Shown: one piece after another, positions 15,733 through 24,237 of the stretch | How the letters are laid out: each line of letters opens with the position of its first letter | How positions within the stretch are numbered: position 1 is the first letter of the stretch | Assembly (NCBI GenBank): GCA_902528575.1 | Contig: CABZSV010000007.1 | Span: 1 to 37,786 of the forward strand | Direction: 5' to 3' | From: an uncultured Pelagibacteraceae bacterium | GTDB taxonomy: Bacteria > Pseudomonadota > Alphaproteobacteria > Pelagibacterales > Pelagibacteraceae | DNA length: 37,786 bases | Translations under genes and position numbers: made by a program | Notes under the pieces: generated by a model | Database searches by the model: none | Seen by the model: only the letters and a program-made list of their open reading frames with translations | Told to the model about the DNA's origin: nothing

Positions 15733-16719
15733 ATGAAAGATCCAATAATAACAAATAATATTCTTAATTGGTATGATTTAAATAAAAGATCTTTACCTTG
15801 GAGAAAGAATGTTTCCCAAACAAAAAAGCAATACTACACTTTAATAAGTGAATTTATGTTGCAGCAAACCCAGGTTGCAACGGTAATACCTTACTTTAAC
15901 AGGTTTATAAAAAATATTCCCACGATAGAAAAATTATCTAAATATGATGATAGAAAATTAATTAAACTTTGGGAGGGTCTTGGATACTATTCAAGAGTAA
16001 GAAATTTAAAAAAAACAGCTCAAATAGTTGTTAAAAATTTTAATAAAAAAATACCTAGAAATTTTTTGGATTTAAAGTCTCTTCCAGGAATTGGAGATTA
16101 TACAGCAAGTGCAATTTCTGCAATTGCATTCAATGAACCAATAATTCCTCTAGATGGTAATATTGAAAGAGTACTAAAGAGATACTTATTTTTAAAAAAA
16201 CAAGATCAAATAAAAAAAGAAAATTTACACGAGAAGAAAAAAATTTTTGGAACATCTATCAAAAGATCTAGTGATTATGCTCAAGCCTTAATGGAATTAG
16301 GAGCGCTAATTTGTAAACCTGTTAGTCCTAATTGTAAGAATTGTCCATTAGTAAAAAAATGTAAATCATTTAAAAATAAAAATTTTGATTTAGTAAAATT
16401 TAAAAAAAAAGATAAGGAAACTTTTTACAAGCTAAATGTTTATAAAAAAAATAATCGTTATTTGTTAATCAAAAATAATAAATTTAATTTTTTGAAAAAT
16501 TTTAATATCTTCCCGATGGAGGAAGTAAATAATCCTAAAAATTTTGATAAAGATTTGAATTTTAAAATGTCTAATATGAACATGAATATTAAAATTGAAT
16601 TTAAAAATAAATATAATTTAAATAAAAATAATTATTGGATTGATCCAACAAAGCTTCAAAATTATACACTACCAACATTTACAAAAAAGATAGTTAAATT
16701 TTTAGAAAGTCATAAATGA
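15733..16719 (+). CDS. mutY: A/G-specific adenine DNA glycosylase
   Basis: MutY removes adenine mispaired with 8-oxoguanine. Catalytic residues are E40 (LISEFMLQQTQVAT) and D141 (IPLDGNIERVLKR). The helix-hairpin-helix is LPGIGDYTASAISAIAF. The [4Fe-4S] cysteines are C194, C201, C204 and C210 with the exact C-x6-C-x2-C-x5-C spacing. The C-terminus resembles a reduced 8-oxoG-recognition domain. The start at 15733 (MKDPIITNN, 328 residues) is chosen because it aligns with family starts; the frame is open to 15688, but that part lies over dciA codons. It overlaps the next gene as ATGA. Confidence 0.96.
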   Translation: MKDPIITNNILNWYDLNKRSLPWRKNVSQTKKQYYTLISEFMLQQTQVATVIPYFNRFIKNIPTIEKLSKYDDRKLIKLWEGLGYYSRVRNLKKTAQIVVKNFNKKIPRNFLDLKSLPGIGDYTASAISAIAFNEPIIPLDGNIERVLKRYLFLKKQDQIKKENLHEKKKIFGTSIKRSSDYAQALMELGALICKPVSPNCKNCPLVKKCKSFKNKNFDLVKFKKKDKETFYKLNVYKKNNRYLLIKNNKFNFLKNFNIFPMEEVNNPKNFDKDLNFKMSNMNMNIKIEFKNKYNLNKNNYWIDPTKLQNYTLPTFTKKIVKFLESHK

Positions 16720-17858
16720 AAAAAATTGCAATAATTGGTGCTGGAATTTCTGGTTTGTATATTGCCAATTTATTCAAAGATCATAAGGATTATCAGGTCA
16801 CGATTTATGAAAAAAGGAATTCAATAGAAATGGAAGAAGGTTATGGAATTCAGTTGTCGGTAAATAGTGTAAAGCTTTTAAATAAAATAGGCTTCACTTC
16901 TTTCACTGAAGATGAAAAATTTAATCCAAAAAAAATTGATTTTTATGAAATTAAAAATTCAAAAAAAATTTGTGACTTAGATATTTCAAAATTTAATTCT
17001 GAAGATTGTAAATACACAACATTGAAAAGATCAAAATTACTTCAATTTTTAAAAGAACAAATAAACGAAGATATAATTAAATATAACCACAGTATTGAAC
17101 AGATTGATTATGATAAAGATTCAATAAAATTAATATTTGATAAAAATAAAATTAGTTGCGATTACTTAATTATTTCAGACGGTGTGTTTTCTAAGGGGAA
17201 GTTATTAATCTCAAACAATAAATCAAAACCAATTTACAATGATACGATTGCTATTAGGGGTAGTATATCTAGAGAAAATCTACAAAATATAAATGAAGAA
17301 AATATTTCTTTGTTTTTAGGATCAAATTTTCATTATGTTGTTTATCCAATTAATAATGATAAAAATTTAAATTTTATTGGAATTTTAAAACATAAATTAA
17401 ATTCAAATGAGCAAGAGAACTATAATCTTTTTACCGAGAGTTCTTTTATAAAAAATATTAAATTTAAATTATCTAAAAAAGTTTCTCAAAGTTTTTTGAA
17501 AAGTCTTCAAAATATTAAATTATTTCCAATATTTATAAGTAAAAATTTATATAATCCTCCAAATAACATATTCCTTGTAGGAGACGCATTTTTTGCTTTT
17601 TCACCTTCATTTGCACAGGGAGCTTCCCAATCAATTGAGGGGGCTAATGAATTATATGAATGTTTAATAAGTAATAATAATTTTTATGATATCAGATTAA
17701 AAAGAGTAAAAATGATTAACAGTAGATCTAATTTCAATCAATTTGCCTTCCATTTATCAAATCCAATTATGATCATATTTAGAAATATTTTTTTAAAACT
17801 TTTAACTAAAAATAAAAAATTTTTAGAAAGTTATTTGGGTAAAATTTATAAAAGTTAA
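16716..17858 (+). CDS. FAD-dependent monooxygenase, UbiH/salicylate-hydroxylase-like
   Basis: The 380-residue flavoprotein has the three usual group A monooxygenase features. They are an N-terminal IAIIGAGISGLYIANLF, an internal LIISDGVFSKGK (DG motif), and a C-terminal FLVGDAFFAFSPSFAQGASQ (GD motif) that binds FAD ribityl. Substrate cannot be read from the sequence. A ubiquinone hydroxylase is attractive in a respiratory genome, but aromatic-ring hydroxylases share all these motifs. It overlaps mutY by 4 bp and converges on ccrM with a 4-bp overlap. Confidence 0.8.
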   Translation: MKKIAIIGAGISGLYIANLFKDHKDYQVTIYEKRNSIEMEEGYGIQLSVNSVKLLNKIGFTSFTEDEKFNPKKIDFYEIKNSKKICDLDISKFNSEDCKYTTLKRSKLLQFLKEQINEDIIKYNHSIEQIDYDKDSIKLIFDKNKISCDYLIISDGVFSKGKLLISNNKSKPIYNDTIAIRGSISRENLQNINEENISLFLGSNFHYVVYPINNDKNLNFIGILKHKLNSNEQENYNLFTESSFIKNIKFKLSKKVSQSFLKSLQNIKLFPIFISKNLYNPPNNIFLVGDAFFAFSPSFAQGASQSIEGANELYECLISNNNFYDIRLKRVKMINSRSNFNQFAFHLSNPIMIIFRNIFLKLLTKNKKFLESYLGKIYKS

Positions 17859-18925
17859 TTTTTAGAAATTAATCTTTGTCTAAGATAATCAATAGGATAA
17901 GTTCGTCCATTTATATCACAGTGCCAAAAAGTCCATCCGTTGCAACTTTCAGCTCCTAAAATAGTAGCCGCAACTTTGTGTATAGAACCCTCTGCTTGAT
18001 TATGTTTTATACTGCCATCAGCCATAATTCTGGCTGTTATTTTTTTCTTATTATCAAAAATATTAGTTCCAGGTTTAATTATTCCAAGCTCAACTAATGA
18101 ACCAAAAGGAATTCTTGGTTTTGATCTATTGTTTTTTAGTGTATCTAATAAATCGTCCTCAATTGGCTTTGTAGCTTTTATGCGTTGCTCAGCAGCTTTA
18201 AAATAATTTTTTTCTTTCTCTATTCCAAAATAATTTCTTCCTAGTTTTTTTGCTACTGTAGCTGTTGTTCCTGATCCTAAAAAAGGATCAAGTATGAGGT
18301 CATTTTTATTAGATGTAGCTAGTAAAATTCTATGTAAAAGTGCTTCTGGTTTTTGTGTGGAGTGAATTTTTTTTCCATCCTTTTTAAGTCTTTCGGATCC
18401 ATTACATATTGGAAGATCCCAATTAGATCTCATTTGCAAATCATCATTTAAACATTTTAAAGATTGATAATTGAATGTATATTTCGATTTTTCACTTTTA
18501 GAAGCCCATATTAAAGTTTCATGAGCGTTAGTAAAACGTGTTCCTCTAAAATTTGGCATTGGATTATTTTTATTCCAAATAACATCGTTTAAAATCCAGA
18601 AACCTAAATTTTGGATTGCTGTGCCAACTCTAAAAATATTATGGTAGCTTCCTATAACCCAAATTGCTCCATCTTTTTTTAAAATTCTTTTGCATTCACT
18701 AAGCCATTCATAAGTAAAATCATCATATTTTTTAAAATTTTCAAATTGATCCCACTTATCATTTACCGCACTAACCTTTGATCTATCGGGTCTAGTTAAT
18801 TCACTTTTTAATTGTAAGTTGTAAGGAGGATCTGCAAAAATTAAATCAAAAGTTTCACGTGGAATTTTTTTTAATTCTTCGAGACTATCTCCATTAATTA
18901 TTTTATTTTTGAAATCAGTTTTCAT
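17855..18925 (-). CDS. ccrM: DNA adenine methyltransferase CcrM (GANTC)
   Basis: CcrM methylates adenine in GANTC and times transcription in the alphaproteobacterial cell cycle. The 356-residue protein is a beta-class N6-adenine methyltransferase: DPPY at residues 32-35 comes first and the SAM-binding DPFLGSGTT at about 213-221 second, with HSTQKPEALLHRI between. About 95 C-terminal residues (from PRIPFGSLVELG to CNGWTFWHC and PIDYLRQRL) match the extra DNA-binding domain typical of CcrM and absent from many restriction methylases. rnhB lies upstream and mutY nearby, a known arrangement for this gene. No restriction partner is present. Confidence 0.96.
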   Translation of the reverse strand: MKTDFKNKIINGDSLEELKKIPRETFDLIFADPPYNLQLKSELTRPDRSKVSAVNDKWDQFENFKKYDDFTYEWLSECKRILKKDGAIWVIGSYHNIFRVGTAIQNLGFWILNDVIWNKNNPMPNFRGTRFTNAHETLIWASKSEKSKYTFNYQSLKCLNDDLQMRSNWDLPICNGSERLKKDGKKIHSTQKPEALLHRILLATSNKNDLILDPFLGSGTTATVAKKLGRNYFGIEKEKNYFKAAEQRIKATKPIEDDLLDTLKNNRSKPRIPFGSLVELGIIKPGTNIFDNKKKITARIMADGSIKHNQAEGSIHKVAATILGAESCNGWTFWHCDINGRTYPIDYLRQRLISKN

Positions 18926-18937
18926 TTGTAAAAATTA

Positions 18938-18966
18938 ATTAGACTCCAAATGGATTCCTCGGTCAA
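18938..18966 (-). promoter_or_regulatory. Predicted ccrM promoter
   Basis: On the minus strand TTGACC (18966-18961) and TCTAAT (18943-18938) are separated by exactly 17 bp, each matching the housekeeping consensus at five of six positions. The start of transcription would fall near 18931, leaving about 6 bases before the ccrM ATG, so the message would be almost leaderless. One GANTC site lies in the spacer and another overlaps the -10 by two bases. Confidence 0.65.
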
Positions 18967-18990
18967 CCTGAGATTGAAAAATTTGGATTC
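18942..18990. promoter_or_regulatory. Cluster of three GANTC methylation sites in the ccrM upstream region
   Basis: GACTC at 18942-18946, GATTC at 18953-18957 and GATTC at 18986-18990 are targets for the enzyme encoded just downstream. With a base composition near 30% GC, one such site is expected every few hundred bases, so three in 49 bp is dense. In Caulobacter, GANTC methylation state in the ccrM promoter region affects its timing. The same feedback here is inference. Confidence 0.75.
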
Positions 18991-19029
18991 GATTAGTGTT
19001 TCTAATTTAGAAGGTAACTAGATGTAGTG

Positions 19030-19593
19030 TTAATTTATTTTAGATATAGGTGAAAAAGTTTTTCTATGATGTTTAGTAATACCTAATTTTTTCAAAGCTT
19101 TTAAGTGCTGTTTTGTTCCGTACCCAAAGTTTTTATCCCAGTCATAACCTTTATTTTTTTTTGACAAAGTGGTTATAAATTTATCCCTTGATACTTTCGC
19201 AATTATAGAAGCTGCCGAAATAGAGGGGATTTTTTTATCTCCTTTAATAACTGATTTTAAATTATAATTTTCTAATTCTGGAGTTTTGTTTCCATCTATC
19301 AGAACGTGTGTTGGTTTTTTCTTAAGTTTTTTTATAGCTCTTTTCATAGCCAGCAAACTTGCTTGAAGTATATTCAGCTTTTCTATTTCTTTGACAGAAG
19401 CTTTGCCTATGGACCAAGTAGAATTTTTTTTTATATATGTACATAGATGCTCTCTCTCTTTTTTACTTAATGATTTTGAATCTTTTAATAACTTTGAATT
19501 AATTGATTTTTTTAAAATTACTGCTGAAGCATAAACAGGCCCAATTAAACTTCCTCTACCAACCTCATCAACCCCAGCAATTATTTTCATCAA
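19030..19593 (-). CDS. rnhB: Ribonuclease HII
   Basis: RNase HII removes ribonucleotides embedded in DNA. The family signature DEVGRGSLIGP is at residues 9-19, with catalytic D9 and E10. A further acidic residue D100 is in HVLIDGNKTP, and SIIAKVSRDKF carries the last conserved Asp. The 187-residue length is normal. Its ATG overlaps the stop of the UDG-like gene by 4 bp. A 104-bp gap holding the ccrM promoter follows. Confidence 0.96.
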   Translation of the reverse strand: MMKIIAGVDEVGRGSLIGPVYASAVILKKSINSKLLKDSKSLSKKEREHLCTYIKKNSTWSIGKASVKEIEKLNILQASLLAMKRAIKKLKKKPTHVLIDGNKTPELENYNLKSVIKGDKKIPSISAASIIAKVSRDKFITTLSKKNKGYDWDKNFGYGTKQHLKALKKLGITKHHRKTFSPISKIN

Positions 19594-20309
19594 AATTTTA
19601 AATTAAGATCTTTGATTTTGTCTCTAATTTTCTTTAAATCTTCCCATGAGTGTTTTTTATTTTCTGGAAAACGGATTAAATAAGATGGATTAAAAGTTAT
19701 CATTAAAGGGAATGTTTTGTTTTTTAAAATCACTTCCTTCCAATATCCTCTTTCATTAGTTATTTTTTCACTTATTCCTGTTACAGCCTCCATTGCCGAA
19801 CTACCCATCAAAACAATAATCTTTGGGTTTATAATCGATATATGCTCCTTCAAAAATACTGAGTATCTTTTAATTTCAGTTGAGGTTGGTTTTCTGTCAT
19901 CAGGTGGTCTAAAATTGATTGCATAACTAGTGTAAATATTTTGTCTCTTAATATTAATGGCTATAAGCATTTTGTTAAGAAGTTCGCCAACTTCACCTCT
20001 AAATGGGACACCCAATTTTTCTTCTTCAGCCCCAGGAGACTCCCCAATTAACATTAAAGGGCTATTTATATTTCCCTCACCTAAAATAATTTTGTTTGAA
20101 TTTTCTTTCAATTTACAATTTTCAATTGAATTTATTTGATCTTTTAAATTTTTTAGTAATTCTTCTTTATTAATTTGCAGGGTGCCATTGTTAGTTTCTA
20201 AAATATTAAATCTATTTATTGGCTTATCAGCGAATATAAATTTTGGCTCAATAGTATTAATTAGTTCTTGGTTTAATTTGGTATTTTGATTTATCACTTT
20301 TTTAGTCAT
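19590..20309 (-). CDS. Uracil-DNA glycosylase family 4-like protein without the iron-sulfur cysteines
   Basis: The fold motifs are LMLIGESPGAEEEKLGVPFRGEVGELL and FRPPDDRKPTSTEIKRY, with IIVLMGSSAMEAVTG and FNPSYLIRFP. These place it among family 4-type uracil-DNA glycosylases. Classical members bind [4Fe-4S] through four cysteines; here only one cysteine remains (ENCKLKEN), so the cluster is absent. The usual histidine of the HPS motif is asparagine (NPSYLIR). Activity is therefore uncertain. I prefer ATG 20309 (MTKKVINQ, 239 residues) over the open frame to 20375, because that extension would lie over the TPR gene. It sits upstream of rnhB, in a repair cluster. Confidence 0.82.
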   Translation of the reverse strand: MTKKVINQNTKLNQELINTIEPKFIFADKPINRFNILETNNGTLQINKEELLKNLKDQINSIENCKLKENSNKIILGEGNINSPLMLIGESPGAEEEKLGVPFRGEVGELLNKMLIAINIKRQNIYTSYAINFRPPDDRKPTSTEIKRYSVFLKEHISIINPKIIVLMGSSAMEAVTGISEKITNERGYWKEVILKNKTFPLMITFNPSYLIRFPENKKHSWEDLKKIRDKIKDLNLKF

Positions 20310-20320
20310 AGTATGGTTAC

Positions 20321-22006
20321 ATGTTCCTAAAATTTCTAAAATTAGTACTATTAATATTCCTATCTTATCAGACACCTTTGTATTCTAAAAGTGCTACTTT
20401 TAATGATTTCAACTCAAGAGATTTATCAAATTATTTTTCTGGAATTGTTGCATTTGAAAATCGAGATAATTCTGAAGCTTTAAAATTTTTTAACTTAACC
20501 AAAGTATTAATTAACAAACATGATAGTTATTTAAAAAGATATGTTAATTCTTTAGTTTTAGATAACAAAGTACCTCAAGCAATTAATGTATTAAATAACA
20601 ATGCAAACAAATCTAATTCAGATTTTTATGATGCGTATATAATTTTAATAATTGACAGTTTAAAAAAAAATAACTTTAAAAAGGCTGACGAATATTTAAC
20701 ACAAACTTTAAAATTTCAAGATGAAGATAGGATAAACCTAGTTATATTTGAAACACTTAAACAATACATTTATACATTTAAAAATAAAAAAATATTAGAT
20801 AACAAAAAAAATTTTGGAAACCTGTCTCTTATAGCTGAGACATTCCAAAGATGTTACATTGAAGATAAAAGAACTTCTTCATATTTTCTTAATTTAATTA
20901 ATAATCAGCAAGGCGACTATTCAAGATATATTTTTTTTTATCTTAATCATTTAATTGATAACAATAAATTAAATGAAGCTAGATTAGTTGTTGAACAAAT
21001 TGATTATATAAATTCAACACTTTTACTTTCACAAAGTAAAAGTTGGGTAGACAAAGAAAAATTCGATGATTTTAGAAAAATTTTTTCATGCAAAGATCAT
21101 AATGACCTTGTCAGTGAGTTTTTATTTTTAATCTCTAATCTTTATTCTTCTCAGGATAATTTTGAAAAATCAAATTTTTATTTGAATTTGTCAAACTATT
21201 TAAATCCTAAGTTTGAATTTAATTTGTCATTGGTCGCAGAAAATTTTTATTTAAATGAAGAATTTGATAAAGCAAAAAAGATATTAAAAAACTTTAAAAT
21301 AAAAGATGAATCTTATTATTGGTTTAGACTTAAAAAAGAAGCTCAAATAATAATTCATGAGCAAGATTATGAAAGTGGAATTAAATACATAGAGTCAAAA
21401 TTTAATAAAATTGAAAATCCTAATATAAAAATGATTTTTGACTTAGCCAATTTTTATAAAAATTCTAAAAATTATGAAAAGGCAATAGATCGTTATACTG
21501 AAATTATTTTAACACTGGATGATAATTCACTTATTAAATCAGATGTATTGTATCGTAGAGGTGGCAGCTATGAAAGAATGGGCAATTATCAAAAGTCAGA
21601 TGAAGATTTGCTGCATGCAATTAGAATTGATCCTAGTGATGCACATATTTTAAATTACCTTGCCTATTCTTGGTTAGAGCGTGATTATAAAATTAATGAA
21701 GCAATGGATATGTTGAAAACAGCATATGATTTAAAAAGTAATGATCCATATATTATTGATTCAATTGGATGGGCATATTTTTTAATAAAGGATTATCTAG
21801 AAGCAGAAAAGTATTTAAAAAGAGCTGTTGAATTTATGCCAGACGACCCAATCGTGAATGATCACTATGGAGACATTTTATGGAAATTAAATCGAAAAAT
21901 TCAAGCAAGATATTTTTGGGGCAACGTATTAACTTTTGATGACACCGAAGACGATATGAGAGAAAAAATCAAGATTAAATTAATTGAGGGTCTTAAAAAT
22001 TCCTAA
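20321..22006 (+). CDS. Exported tetratricopeptide-repeat protein
   Basis: The 561-residue protein starts with a hydrophobic signal (MFLKFLKLVLLIFLSYQTPL). Helical repeats follow throughout and clear TPR units fill the C-terminal third, for example NYEKAIDRYTEII, VLYRRGGSYERMGNYQKSDEDL and EAEKYLKRAVEFMPDDPI. Such proteins act as scaffolds in envelope biogenesis; no specific role can be read off. The start codon lies 11 bp from the divergent UDG-like ATG. Its stop directly abuts the ispE ATG (TAAATG), a gene pair also known from other alphaproteobacteria. The N-terminal half is poorly conserved and Asn/Lys-rich. Confidence 0.85.
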   Translation: MFLKFLKLVLLIFLSYQTPLYSKSATFNDFNSRDLSNYFSGIVAFENRDNSEALKFFNLTKVLINKHDSYLKRYVNSLVLDNKVPQAINVLNNNANKSNSDFYDAYIILIIDSLKKNNFKKADEYLTQTLKFQDEDRINLVIFETLKQYIYTFKNKKILDNKKNFGNLSLIAETFQRCYIEDKRTSSYFLNLINNQQGDYSRYIFFYLNHLIDNNKLNEARLVVEQIDYINSTLLLSQSKSWVDKEKFDDFRKIFSCKDHNDLVSEFLFLISNLYSSQDNFEKSNFYLNLSNYLNPKFEFNLSLVAENFYLNEEFDKAKKILKNFKIKDESYYWFRLKKEAQIIIHEQDYESGIKYIESKFNKIENPNIKMIFDLANFYKNSKNYEKAIDRYTEIILTLDDNSLIKSDVLYRRGGSYERMGNYQKSDEDLLHAIRIDPSDAHILNYLAYSWLERDYKINEAMDMLKTAYDLKSNDPYIIDSIGWAYFLIKDYLEAEKYLKRAVEFMPDDPIVNDHYGDILWKLNRKIQARYFWGNVLTFDDTEDDMREKIKIKLIEGLKNS

Positions 22007-22852
22007 ATGAAAATTGATAAAATTAAATCTAATGCAAAGTTAAATTTAGCATTAAATATAACTGGAAAAAAAAAGGTTTTACATAAAATTGAAAGTATAA
22101 TTGGTTTCATAGATTTACATGATGTTATTTCGATAAATCAACATAATGGAAAAAAACACCACATTTCCTTTTCTGGAAAGTTTTCTAAAAATATTGGAAA
22201 AAAAAATACTGTTCAAAGATTATTTCAAATACTAGATAAAGAAAATCTATTAAAAAATAAAAAATTCAAAGTTAAAATTAAAAAATTAATTCCCCAAGAA
22301 GCTGGGTTGGGTGGGGGATCGATGAACGCAGCTAGTGTGTTTAATTATCTGGTCAAAAAAAAAATTATTAATCCTAATCATCAAAAAACTCGAAGTGTCT
22401 GTGACTTGGTTGGTACCGATGTTATTCTGGGAACCATTTCATCCAGCTGTGTTCTGTCATCAGGTGGTAGAATAAAAAAGATTTATAATACTCCAAAATA
22501 TTACTCTACTTTAGTAAAACCTGATTTTGGTTGCTCAACTAAAAAAATATACTCAGCTGTTAGAAAGTATACAAAATCAAAATATAACAAACCTAAAAAA
22601 AACATGTTTGGAGTAAAATATTTGATTGATCAACAAAATGCCCTTGAAACAATAGCACTCAAAAAATATCCAAAACTAAAAAAAATAAAGTTGTTCTTAG
22701 AAAGTATAAATAATCCATTATTTGTAAGAATGACTGGTTCAGGATCAACAATTGTTGCCTATTATAATTCATTAAAGAGTTGTAGATTGGCAAAAGCTAA
22801 ATTTAAAAGAAAATATAAAAATTATTGGTGTGTTACAGCAAAAACTATATGA
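22007..22852 (+). CDS. ispE: 4-diphosphocytidyl-2-C-methyl-D-erythritol kinase (MEP pathway)
   Basis: IspE phosphorylates CDP-ME in the isoprenoid pathway whose last enzyme, IspH, is also encoded in this window. The 281-residue GHMP kinase begins KIKSNAKLNLALNITGKK. It has the glycine-rich ATP loop PQEAGLGGGSMNAAS (about residue 95) and the C-terminal motif RMTGSGSTIVAYY. The usual ADVP motif reads GTDVIL. The gene carries long A runs, including ten at 22355-22364, all in frame. It starts directly at the TPR stop and precedes the tRNA-Gln by 33 bp. Confidence 0.94.
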   Translation: MKIDKIKSNAKLNLALNITGKKKVLHKIESIIGFIDLHDVISINQHNGKKHHISFSGKFSKNIGKKNTVQRLFQILDKENLLKNKKFKVKIKKLIPQEAGLGGGSMNAASVFNYLVKKKIINPNHQKTRSVCDLVGTDVILGTISSSCVLSSGGRIKKIYNTPKYYSTLVKPDFGCSTKKIYSAVRKYTKSKYNKPKKNMFGVKYLIDQQNALETIALKKYPKLKKIKLFLESINNPLFVRMTGSGSTIVAYYNSLKSCRLAKAKFKRKYKNYWCVTAKTI

Positions 22853-22885
22853 ATTTTATATTTTTATGTTATAGGAAGCTAGTAT

Positions 22886-22959
22886 TGGGGCGTAGCCAAG
22901 CGGTAAGGCACGGGTTTTTGGTACCTGCATCCTAGGTTCGAATCCTAGCGCCCCAGCCA
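22886..22959 (+). tRNA. trnQ: tRNA-Gln (anticodon UUG)
   Basis: The acceptor stem TGGGGCG pairs with CGCCCCA (22949-22955), followed by G and an encoded CCA (22957-22959). The anticodon stem CGGGT/ACCTG includes one G-T pair and closes the loop TTTTGGT with anticodon TTG. The T arm is CTAGG-TTCGAAT-CCTAG. Total length is 74 bases. The downstream CCA-adding enzyme gene begins only 3 bases later, so the two share a transcript. Confidence 0.97.
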
Positions 22960-22962
22960 TTT

Positions 22963-24237
22963 ATGAAAAATTTTTTAGATAAATTTTTTTCCCGATCAAA
23001 AAATCTTGATTATATCAGTCAAAATTTAAAACAAATAACTTACACAACACCAGCAAATAAAATTTTTGAAGCAATTAATAATTTTTCAGAGAAAAGTGAA
23101 ATCAGATATGTGGGTGGGTGTGTAAGAAAAGTGATAAAAAAAGAAAATGTTGATGATATTGACCTAGCAACAAATTTAACTCCCCCGGAAGTTTGTGAGG
23201 CTCTTAAAAACAAACAAATAAGTTATTATGAAACAGGAATTGAACATGGAACTATAACCGCAATAATAGACGAATATAAATATGAAATTACTTCTTTAAG
23301 GAAAGACGTCTCAACTGATGGAAGGCATGCTGAAGTAGAATTCTCTTTAGATTGGAAGGAAGATGCCTCTAGAAGGGATTTTACTATTAATTCAATTTAT
23401 GCAGATGGCGATGGTAATTTATTTGATCCATTTAACGGTAAAAAGGATTTGGAGGAGGGTTATATTAATTTTATTGGTAATGCAGAAAAAAGAATTCAAG
23501 AGGATTATTTACGTATTTTGAGGTATTTAAGATTTTATTTAAATTACTCAAATCATAAGCACCAGCCAGAAATAATAAAAAATATAAAAAAAAATATTGA
23601 TGGAATTTCAAATATATCATCTGAAAGATTAATCGATGAACTAAAAAAAATAACTAGTTCAAATGGATTTTTAAAACTCTTTAAAGATAAAGAAAGTTTA
23701 GAACTCGTAGAAATAATTTTCCCTCAATTAAAGAATATTAAAAATTTTAAAAAACAAAATTCTTATGCTGCAGAGAATTTTTTAAAAATTGACTTTATAT
23801 TCTTAATTGCGCTTTTAGTGATTGATGGGACTGATAATGCTGATTATTTTCTTTATAAATTTCAAATATCTAACAAAGACAAGAAAAGATTAAAATTAAT
23901 AGATCTTTTTTATAGAGAAAAAGTAACTTTAAATAACTTTACAGAGAAAAACTTGAATAAATTTTTTTATTTTAATGGGCGTCAGGCTGTAATAGATATA
24001 ATTAATTTTAAAATATTTATCTCAAACAAAGTAGAGAAAAAACTAATCAAATTATTAGATACTTATAATGAGAAAGTAATTCCAACTTTGCCAATAGGGG
24101 CCGATCTATTAATGACCAAATTTCAAATTCCAGAGGGTAAAACTTTAGGTAATAAATTAAAAAGGATAGAAGAAACTTGGGTTCAAAATGGATTTCAAAT
24201 TTCAGATAAGCAGGTACAAGAAATAGTTAAAAGTTAA
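22963..24237 (+). CDS. cca: tRNA nucleotidyltransferase (CCA-adding) / poly(A) polymerase family
   Basis: The 424-residue class II nucleotidyltransferase has YVGGCVRK, the catalytic pair in [11 protein letters not shown] (D-x-D), [12 protein letters not shown], and the neck motif [16 protein letters not shown]. Members add CCA to tRNA 3' ends or poly(A) to RNA. Motifs alone do not fully separate the two, but alphaproteobacterial copies of this layout are usually called CCA-adding. It starts 3 bp after the tRNA-Gln, and processing of that tRNA would leave an almost leaderless message. The 3' end overlaps greA by 4 bp. Confidence 0.9.
   Translation: MKNFLDKFFSRSKNLDYISQNLKQITYTTPANKIFEAINNFSEKSEIRYVGGCVRKVIKKENVDDIDLATNLTPPEVCEALKNKQISYYETGIEHGTITAIIDEYKYEITSLRKDVSTDGRHAEVEFSLDWKEDASRRDFTINSIYADGDGNLFDPFNGKKDLEEGYINFIGNAEKRIQEDYLRILRYLRFYLNYSNHKHQPEIIKNIKKNIDGISNISSERLIDELKKITSSNGFLKLFKDKESLELVEIIFPQLKNIKNFKKQNSYAAENFLKIDFIFLIALLVIDGTDNADYFLYKFQISNKDKKRLKLIDLFYREKVTLNNFTEKNLNKFFYFNGRQAVIDIINFKIFISNKVEKKLIKLLDTYNEKVIPTLPIGADLLMTKFQIPEGKTLGNKLKRIEETWVQNGFQISDKQVQEIVKS

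Noticed and set aside
19000..19012. Inverted repeat TTCTAA-T-TTAGAA as an rnhB terminator
   Set aside because: It is short, AT-only apart from two G-C pairs, has a one-base loop and no T run after it.
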